From an uncultured Eubacteriales bacterium (lineage in GTDB: Bacteria; Bacillota; Clostridia; Oscillospirales; Oscillospiraceae), in the NCBI GenBank assembly GCA_902461475.1, contig CABPXX010000009.1:1-12646 (forward strand): a stretch of DNA of 12,646 nucleotides. The letters are read 5' to 3'. Shown in pieces: positions 8,491 through 12,646 of this stretch. The translations under genes were made by a program, and so were the position numbers. The first letter of the stretch is position 1. Each line of letters begins with the position of its first letter. Under the pieces are notes generated by a model, which saw nothing but the letters and a program-made list of their open reading frames with translations, was not told the DNA's origin and ran no database searches.

Positions 8491-9679
8491 AAACAATTTC
8501 CTTGGGTTTGATCACGGTGCCAGAGGGGATGGTCTTCTTGTGACCCACAACGCTGATACCCCAATCCTCGCCCAGGCAGTCCTCCGGGCGTGCGCCGATG
8601 GTGACGTTCTCTTCGATGACACACTGCTCACCCACGATGGCGTAGCTGACGGTGCTGCCCTTGCGGACGATGGTGTTGGGCATCAGGACGGTGCCGCTGA
8701 CCACAGCGCCTTCTTCCACCTCGCAGCCGGTGTAGATCACGGAGTTCTCCACCGTACCCTTGATGCGGCAGCCCTCGGTGATGAAGGAGTTGGACACCTT
8801 GGAGGAGGGGGCGATCATGGTAGAGGGGCTGGCATAGTTCCGGGCACAGATCTTGGAGTGGGGGTTACGCATATCCAGGGGGTCCTTGGGGTCCAACAGG
8901 TCCATGTTGGCATCCCACAGACTGCCCAGAGTGCCCACGTCCTTCCAGTAGCCTTCAAAGGGATAGGCATACATGGGACGGCCGTCCCGCAGGAAGGCGG
9001 GGATGACGTTCTTGCCGAAGTCGTTCTCGGAGTTGGGGTCGGCCTCGTCGGCGATCAGGTACTTCTTCAGAGCGGCCCAAGTGAAGATATACACACCCAT
9101 GGAGGCCTGGGTGCTCTTGGGATGGGCGGGCTTTTCCTCGAAGTCCACGATGGCCTGGTTCTCGTCGGTGCTCATGATGCCCATACGAGTGGCGTCTTCC
9201 ATGCTGACGTTGATGACTGCAATGGTGCACTCGGAGCCCTTCTCCTTGTGGAACTGCAGCATCTTGTTGTAATCCATCTTATAGATGTGGTCACCGGAGA
9301 GAATGAGCACATACTCGGGCTGATATCTCTCGATGAAGGGAATGTTCTGATAGATGGCGTTGGCCGTGCCCTTATACCACTGGTTGCTGGTGGTCTTGGT
9401 ATAGGGAGGAAGCACATGGGCGCCGCCGAAATTCCGGTTCAGGTCCCAAGGCTGGCCGTTTCCGATGTAGTCGTTGAGCTCCAGGGGCTGATACTGGGTG
9501 AGAATACCCACGGTATCAATGCCGGAGTTGACGCAGTTGGAGAGAGAGAAGTCAATGATGCGATACTTGCCGCCGAAAGGCACGGCGGGGTTTGCGGTGT
9601 TTTCTGTCAGTACATACAATCTACTGCCCTGGCCGCCGGCCAAGAGCATGGAGATGCATTCTTTTTTTCGTTCGATCAC
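8489..9679 (-). CDS. glgC: Glucose-1-phosphate adenylyltransferase, catalytic subunit
   Basis: GlgC makes ADP-glucose and pyrophosphate from ATP and glucose-1-phosphate, the committed step of glycogen synthesis. The protein has 396 aa. Motifs: [11 protein letters not shown] (11-21) for nucleotide binding, [14 protein letters not shown] (31-44), [13 protein letters not shown] with catalytic Asp130, FEEKPAHP (180-187) with the sugar-phosphate lysine Lys183, YWKDVGT (244-250), and a C-terminal beta-helix (about 285-396). The start is GTG at 9679 with AGGGGGG 7 nt upstream. Odd point: residue 30, just before PAVPF, is Asn (codon AAC at 9590-9592), where E. coli has Lys39, tied to fructose-1,6-bisphosphate activation, and most relatives I recall also carry Lys. 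This may mean altered allosteric control, perhaps shared with the GlgD subunit. It is followed 14 nt later by glgD, and the two products likely form one complex. Confidence -1.
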   Translation of the reverse strand: MIERKKECISMLLAGGQGSRLYVLTENTANPAVPFGGKYRIIDFSLSNCVNSGIDTVGILTQYQPLELNDYIGNGQPWDLNRNFGGAHVLPPYTKTTSNQWYKGTANAIYQNIPFIERYQPEYVLILSGDHIYKMDYNKMLQFHKEKGSECTIAVINVSMEDATRMGIMSTDENQAIVDFEEKPAHPKSTQASMGVYIFTWAALKKYLIADEADPNSENDFGKNVIPAFLRDGRPMYAYPFEGYWKDVGTLGSLWDANMDLLDPKDPLDMRNPHSKICARNYASPSTMIAPSSKVSNSFITEGCRIKGTVENSVIYTGCEVEEGAVVSGTVLMPNTIVRKGSTVSYAIVGEQCVIEENVTIGARPEDCLGEDWGISVVGHKKTIPSGTVIKPKEIV

Positions 9680-9686
9680 AGTGAAG

Positions 9687-9693
9687 CCCCCCT
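9687..9693 (-). promoter_or_regulatory. Ribosome binding site of glgC (G6 type)
   Basis: AGGGGGG, 7 nt before the GTG start at 9679. It decides that start: the next in-frame ATG (residue 11) lies within the conserved MLLAGG segment and has no such site. The context TTAGGGGGGCT closely resembles that of glgD. Confidence -1.
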
Positions 9694-9726
9694 AATTCAT
9701 CTTTCCTCGCTGGTTATATGCGATGG

Positions 9727-11709
9727 TTATTTGCTGGCCTTTTTGCCAGCGGATTGCTTTTTGGAAACTCTGGTTTTTTTCACCTTTGCGCTGGGCACGC
9801 CTTCCACCGTCTTGCGGGTTCTCTGGGGCGCCTCTCGCTCGTAATATACGGTGGAGAGGGGCGGCAGAGTCAATTCGATGGAGTATTTCAGCCCGTGCAT
9901 GGGTTTCGCCTTGGCCTTGACCGGCTTGAGCGGGGTACCAGTGCCACCATATTTCACGTCGTCGCTGGACAAAACAGGAATATAAGTACCGGCTTTGGCC
10001 GCACCGATGCAGTAGTGCTCGCGGGTGACCGGGCAGAAGTTGCACACAACCACAACCTCTTTTCCCTTGGCATCCACGCGCCGGAAGGAGATCACGCTCT
10101 GGCTGTTGTCGTCACAGGCAATCCACTGGAAGCCGTGCCAATCGTTGTCATTCTGCCACAGGGCAGGATGGGCCAGGTAGAAATGATTCAAATCCCGGAC
10201 ATAGTCTTGCAGCTGACGGTGCTTATCATATTCCAAAAGGAACCAGTCCAGTTCCTTGGTGAAATCCCATTCAATAAACTGACCGAACTCTCCGCCCATG
10301 AACACCAGCTTTTTGCCAGGATGGGTCATCATATAGCCGTAGAAGGCCCGGAGATTCTGGAACTTCTCCTCGTAGTCTCCCGGCATCTTGTTGAGCAGGG
10401 AGCACTTACCGTGGACCACCTCGTCATGAGAGAGGGGGAGGATAAAGTTTTCCGAGAACGCGTAGGTCAGAGAGAAAGTAATGTTGTTGTGACGGCCTTT
10501 GCGGAACAGGGGGTCGGTGGACATGTAATCCAGCATGTCGTGCATCCAGCCCATATTCCACTTGAAGTTAAAGCCCAATCCGCCGTCATACCCAGGCTTG
10601 GTGACCATGGGGAAGGCGGTGGACTCCTCGGCGATGACCAGAGCGCCGGGGTTAAATTCGAAGGCAGCGGCGCTCATGTCCTGCAAGAACTTCACCGCGT
10701 CCAGATTGGTATTGCCGCCGTACTGGTTGGGTCGCCACTGACCATCCCGGCGTCCGTAGTCCAGATAGAGCATCGAAGCCACGGCGTCCACTCGAATGCC
10801 GTCCACATGGTACATGTCCAACCAGTAGACCACATTGGAGATGAGGAAGGACCGCACCTCGTAACGGCCATAATCGAAAATGTGTGTGCCCCAGTCCGGG
10901 TGCTCCTTGCGCAGAGGGTCAGAGGGCTCATAACAGCAACCGCCGTCGAACTCATACAGACCCGTCTCATCCTTGGGGAAGTGCGCGCCCACCCAGTCCA
11001 AAATCACGCCAATACCTGCGCTGTGGCAGATGTCTACAAACTTCATAAAATCCTTGGGTGTGCCGTACCGGGAGGTGGGGGCATAATACCCAGTGACCTG
11101 ATAGCCCCAGGAGGGCTCAAAGGGATACTCGCTGATGGGAAGCAGCTCAATGTGGGTATAGCCCATATCCTTGACATACTTGACCAAATCTTTGGCGTAT
11201 TCCGCGTAGGTCATGTAGTTGCCGTCGGCATGCTTACGCCAGGACCCCAGGTGCAGCTCATAGATGTTCAGAGGACGGGTGAGGGGCTGCTCCTTGGCCC
11301 GGGCAGCACAATACTCCTGATCGGTCCACTCAAAGCCGTCCAGATCATAGATCTTGCTGGCAGTCTCGGGCCGGGTGCAGGTATGTACGCCGTAGGGATC
11401 GCTCTTGAAGACAAAGGAGCCATCCGGGCGTTCGATATAGAATTTGTACTCGTCAAAGTGCTTGGCCTCGGGCAAAAACTGCTCCCAAATTCCATCGGTG
11501 AGCTTGTCCATGGCTGGCACATCTGTGTCCCAGTCATTAAATCGTCCCAAAACCCGGACAGAACGGGCATGAGGGGCCCAGACACGGAACACATAGCCCT
11601 CCTTTCCGTCCCGGACCTCCTTGTGACAGCCCATAAATCGATAGGCGTCGTGGCTGGTTCCGGCGCTGAAACGGGCGATGGCATCGTTGAGATATTCGGT
11701 GTGATTCAA
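9727..11709 (-). CDS. glgB: 1,4-alpha-glucan branching enzyme with lysine-rich C-terminal tail
   Basis: GlgB moves alpha-1,4 chains to alpha-1,6 branch points of glycogen. From the chosen start it has 660 aa. Order: an N-terminal CBM48-type module (about 30-130, with YVFRVWAPHARSVRVLGRFNDW), the GH13 barrel starting at NIYELHLGSWRK (about 148-159), DGIRVDA with nucleophile Asp308, IAEEST with acid/base Glu361, and LSHDEVVHGK with Asp429. The C-terminal all-beta domain follows (about 530-627). The last 34 or so residues form a tail with 12 Lys/Arg and one acidic residue, ending KKQSAGKKASK, outside the catalytic fold. I place the start at TTG 11709 because GGGAGG lies 8 nt upstream; an in-frame ATG at 11742 would add 11 residues (MSCSRNWEAYT), has no good ribosome site and does not resemble GlgB. 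It is the first gene of the block, 61 nt after the predicted transcription start. Confidence -1.
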   Translation of the reverse strand: MNHTEYLNDAIARFSAGTSHDAYRFMGCHKEVRDGKEGYVFRVWAPHARSVRVLGRFNDWDTDVPAMDKLTDGIWEQFLPEAKHFDEYKFYIERPDGSFVFKSDPYGVHTCTRPETASKIYDLDGFEWTDQEYCAARAKEQPLTRPLNIYELHLGSWRKHADGNYMTYAEYAKDLVKYVKDMGYTHIELLPISEYPFEPSWGYQVTGYYAPTSRYGTPKDFMKFVDICHSAGIGVILDWVGAHFPKDETGLYEFDGGCCYEPSDPLRKEHPDWGTHIFDYGRYEVRSFLISNVVYWLDMYHVDGIRVDAVASMLYLDYGRRDGQWRPNQYGGNTNLDAVKFLQDMSAAAFEFNPGALVIAEESTAFPMVTKPGYDGGLGFNFKWNMGWMHDMLDYMSTDPLFRKGRHNNITFSLTYAFSENFILPLSHDEVVHGKCSLLNKMPGDYEEKFQNLRAFYGYMMTHPGKKLVFMGGEFGQFIEWDFTKELDWFLLEYDKHRQLQDYVRDLNHFYLAHPALWQNDNDWHGFQWIACDDNSQSVISFRRVDAKGKEVVVVCNFCPVTREHYCIGAAKAGTYIPVLSSDDVKYGGTGTPLKPVKAKAKPMHGLKYSIELTLPPLSTVYYEREAPQRTRKTVEGVPSAKVKKTRVSKKQSAGKKASK

Positions 11710-11717
11710 GGTATATG

Positions 11718-11723
11718 CCTCCC
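11718..11723 (-). promoter_or_regulatory. Ribosome binding site selecting TTG start of glgB
   Basis: GGGAGG with 8 nt to the TTG at 11709. It lies inside the reading frame that would follow the upstream ATG at 11742, so it argues for initiation at the TTG. The rare start codon would lower initiation of the first gene relative to its strong promoter. Confidence -1.
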
Positions 11724-11777
11724 AATTCCTCGAACAACTCATGAGGTAATGATGCTGTGGTTTATTTTGTGGCTTTC

Positions 11778-11806
11778 ATTATACTGCGATAGAACAATAA
11801 AGTCAA
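11778..11806 (-). promoter_or_regulatory. Sigma-A promoter of the glycogen gene block
   Basis: On the minus strand, TTGACT (11806-11801), a 17-nt spacer and a perfect TATAAT (11783-11778). Predicted transcription start near 11771, giving a leader of about 60 nt to the glgB TTG. It is the best promoter seen upstream of the eight minus-strand genes, whose gaps are otherwise short, so they are probably co-transcribed from here. Confidence -1.
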
Positions 11807-11822
11807 GATGCACAAAAAAGCA

Positions 11823-11840
11823 AATGAAAGCGCATATACT
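11823..11840. promoter_or_regulatory. cre-like (CcpA-type) site upstream of glgB promoter
   Basis: AATGAAAGCGCATATACT matches the catabolite-response consensus WWTGNAARCGNWWWCAWW at 16 of 18 positions by eye, including the central CG. It lies about 17 nt upstream of the -35 box, a position where CcpA usually activates rather than represses. A short inverted repeat, TATAC-5 nt-GTATA (11835-11849), overlaps its edge and could be an alternative operator. A match of this kind can arise by chance, so confidence is moderate. Confidence -1.
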
Positions 11841-11945
11841 TTTAGTATACTATGTGTTGTTTTCGTAAAAAATGATTACGAGCCCTTAAATTTCCATTAA
11901 ATGCTGTCAATATCTTACTATAACCTGTAGAAGCGAAAAAGAACG

Positions 11946-11974
11946 TTGACTTTTGGAGGAAAATCATGTATTCT
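11946..11974 (+). promoter_or_regulatory. Promoter of tRNA-Ser
   Basis: TTGACT (11946-11951), 17-nt spacer, TATTCT (11969-11974); predicted start near 11981, 12 nt before the mature tRNA end. The 140 nt between this -35 and that of glgB hold only the cre-like site and AT-rich sequence; no gene was seen there. Confidence -1.
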
Positions 11975-11992
11975 ATATCAGCTATCATTGAT

Positions 11993-12083
11993 GGAGACGT
12001 ATCGAAGTGGTCATAACGAGAACGACTCGAAATCGTTTGACGGGTAAAACCGTGCGTGGGTTCGAATCCCACCGTCTCCGCCA
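11993..12083 (+). tRNA. tRNA-Ser (anticodon CGA)
   Basis: A 91-nt class II tRNA decoding UCG. The acceptor stem GGAGACG pairs with CGTCTCC. The D arm TCG...CGA contains the GG pair. The anticodon stem AACGA/TCGTT encloses loop CTCGAAA, so the anticodon is CGA. A long variable arm (ACGG-6 nt-CCGT) is typical of tRNA-Ser, and the T arm is GTGGG-TTCGAAT-CCCAC. The discriminator G is followed by a genome-encoded CCA (12081-12083). Transcribed divergently from glgB, with its own promoter and terminator. Confidence -1.
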
Positions 12084-12118
12084 AAAAGTCCAGCAGCCTT
12101 TGGGTTGCTGGACTTTTT
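12084..12118 (+). terminator. Intrinsic terminator of tRNA-Ser
   Basis: Right after the CCA: a 12-bp stem (12087-12098 with 12103-12114, AGTCCAGCAGCC on the left arm, one G-T pair), a 4-nt loop TTTG, and a run of T. Flanking A residues on the left could extend the stem through the T-run. Strong, textbook-like structure ending the tRNA transcript before the next promoter. Confidence -1.
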
Positions 12119-12156
12119 CTGTTTCGTCCAGTCGATTTGGTGGCCGTGTACCCCAC

Positions 12157-12185
12157 TTGAACCGGGGCAGGGGGTGGGGTATACT
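12157..12185 (+). promoter_or_regulatory. Promoter of ABC-class ATPase gene with G-rich spacer
   Basis: TTGAAC (12157-12162), 17-nt spacer, TATACT (12180-12185), predicted start near 12192 and a leader of about 30 nt to the ATG at 12223. The spacer is almost purely G on the plus strand, which is unusual for a housekeeping promoter. Confidence -1.
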
Positions 12186-12189
12186 GGGG
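12164..12189 (+). other. Four-tract G-quadruplex motif spanning the promoter -10 region
   Basis: Four runs of at least four G: 12164-12167, 12170-12174, 12176-12179 and 12186-12189, with loops of 2, 1 and 6 nt. The third loop is exactly the -10 box TATACT. The motif is directly visible; folding and effect are inferred. If it folds on the non-template strand, it could hold the promoter open or block polymerase. Confidence -1.
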
Positions 12190-12222
12190 AACAGAAACCA
12201 TGTGTATCAGGAGGGCAAAACC

Positions 12223-12646
12223 ATGCAGACCGCTGCACAACTTCAACAGCTGCTCACCCGGATAGACCACAGAAGTTACCCGGCCTATAAGGATACCCGA
12301 GGCGCTTATCAGTTTCCGGGCTATGTGCTGTCCATTGACCACGTCCAGGGAGACCCCTTTGCCGCTCCCTCCAAACTGAGTATCCATGTCAAAGGAGAGA
12401 AGGCTGGGTTCCCTCGTGAGCTGTACCAAATGCCCTGTCAGCGCATTGCCTTACAAGATACCATCACCCGTCTGTTTGCCCGAAAAGCTGGGCAAGTGTC
12501 CGGACTGGCCAGAGGCTCCGGGCACAGCGGGCTCCTTTCCACCAGCCGCTGTGGACAGGAGGTATTGGAGCGCACGGCATGCAGTATGGACCCGGTCTCC
12601 GGAGACATTGTCTTACGCTTTGAGGCAGGATTTCCCGCCAATGGCC
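12223..12646 (+). CDS. Predicted ABC-class ATPase, 5' part only
   Basis: The first 141 codons of a plus-strand gene that runs off the window. Start: ATG at 12223 with AGGAGG 8 nt upstream. The sequence has hallmarks I associate with the conserved family of predicted ABC-class ATPases (Pfam ABC_ATPase type): LLTRIDHRSYPAYKDTRG (about 10-27), LSIDHVQGDPFAAPSKLS (about 36-53), SRCGQEVLERTA (108-119) and RFEAGFPANG (132-141). This is the N-terminal domain that precedes the P-loop; Walker A and B and the ABC signature would lie beyond the edge and cannot be checked. The proteins are cytoplasmic, lack a membrane partner and have no firmly known role to my knowledge. Transcribed from its own promoter behind the tRNA terminator, so it is not part of the glycogen block. 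Family assignment is fairly sure, function is not. Confidence -1.
   Translation, partial: MQTAAQLQQLLTRIDHRSYPAYKDTRGAYQFPGYVLSIDHVQGDPFAAPSKLSIHVKGEKAGFPRELYQMPCQRIALQDTITRLFARKAGQVSGLARGSGHSGLLSTSRCGQEVLERTACSMDPVSGDIVLRFEAGFPANG

Noticed and set aside
9718..11868. Plus-strand open frame of over 700 codons antisense to glgB, with similar long ones opposite glgC, glgA, glgP, GH13 and glk
   Set aside because: The frame is in codon register with the real gene, so its stops correspond to sense TTA, CTA and TCA, which this GC-rich genome avoids. The translations show no family motifs, while the minus strand gives complete enzymes.
11876..11925. Perfect TTGACA on the minus strand as a second glgB promoter
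   Set aside because: No acceptable -10 box at 16-18 nt; the TTGACT/TATAAT pair closer to glgB is far better.
11967..12017. Tiny plus-strand frame (MYSISAIIDGDVSKWS) preceded by GGAGG
   Set aside because: It lies in the tRNA promoter and runs into the tRNA. The GGAGG is in the promoter spacer, upstream of the predicted transcription start, so it would not be in the RNA.
11842..12429. Minus-strand open frame across the tRNA and the start of the ABC-class ATPase gene, including translation like ETVGFEPTHGF
   Set aside because: It is antisense to tRNA-Ser, its terminator and the plus-strand gene. This peptide pattern is a known artefact of translating tRNA-Ser regions.

Overview
This window looks like a piece of a Clostridia chromosome, most likely the Oscillospiraceae/Ruminococcaceae group. 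That assignment is inference, based on three things. A GlgC-GlgD pair is a Bacillota arrangement. Shine-Dalgarno sites are strong and purine-rich. Coding sequence is GC-rich, while the main intergenic region is AT-rich. No mobile elements, CRISPR arrays or rRNA genes were seen.

Positions 1 to 11709 are one tightly packed block of eight minus-strand genes. In transcription order they are glgB (branching enzyme), glgC and glgD (ADP-glucose pyrophosphorylase catalytic and regulatory-type subunits), glgA (glycogen synthase), glgP (glycogen phosphorylase), a GH13 alpha-glucan hydrolase, a ROK glucokinase, and pgi (glucose-6-phosphate isomerase, cut by the window edge). Gaps are -4 to about 120 nt. 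A near-consensus sigma-A promoter (TTGACT, 17 nt, TATAAT) precedes glgB, with a cre-like (CcpA-type) sequence just upstream. The gene set covers ADP-glucose formation, polymerisation, branching, phosphorolysis, hydrolysis, glucose phosphorylation and entry into glycolysis. Phosphoglucomutase and a classical GlgX debrancher are absent from the window.

The block has an anabolic half (glgBCDA) and a catabolic half (glgP, GH13, glk, pgi). The only long intergenic gap inside it, between glgA and glgP, holds a long three-tier hairpin (11+5+9 bp) with a broken T-tract and a second small hairpin next to the glgP ribosome binding site. This could be an attenuator or processing element that sets different output for the two halves.

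Two genes are broken as read. glgD has a one-base surplus in a CCC run near codon 22. pgi changes frame near codon 60. Each may be a true mutation or a sequence error.

From 11710 to 12222 there is a divergent control region with three promoters, a plus-strand tRNA-Ser(CGA) with encoded CCA, and a strong intrinsic terminator. From 12223 to the end runs the 5' part of a plus-strand gene of the predicted ABC-class ATPase family. Its promoter spacer is part of a four-tract G-run motif able to form a G-quadruplex.

I found no clearly new enzymatic system. The most interesting signals are the hairpin at the synthesis/degradation boundary, the G-quadruplex-type promoter, the two frameshifts, and the Lys-to-Asn change at the activator-site position of GlgC. 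[Form note: the original gave no confidence values for features; -1 marks each as not stated.]
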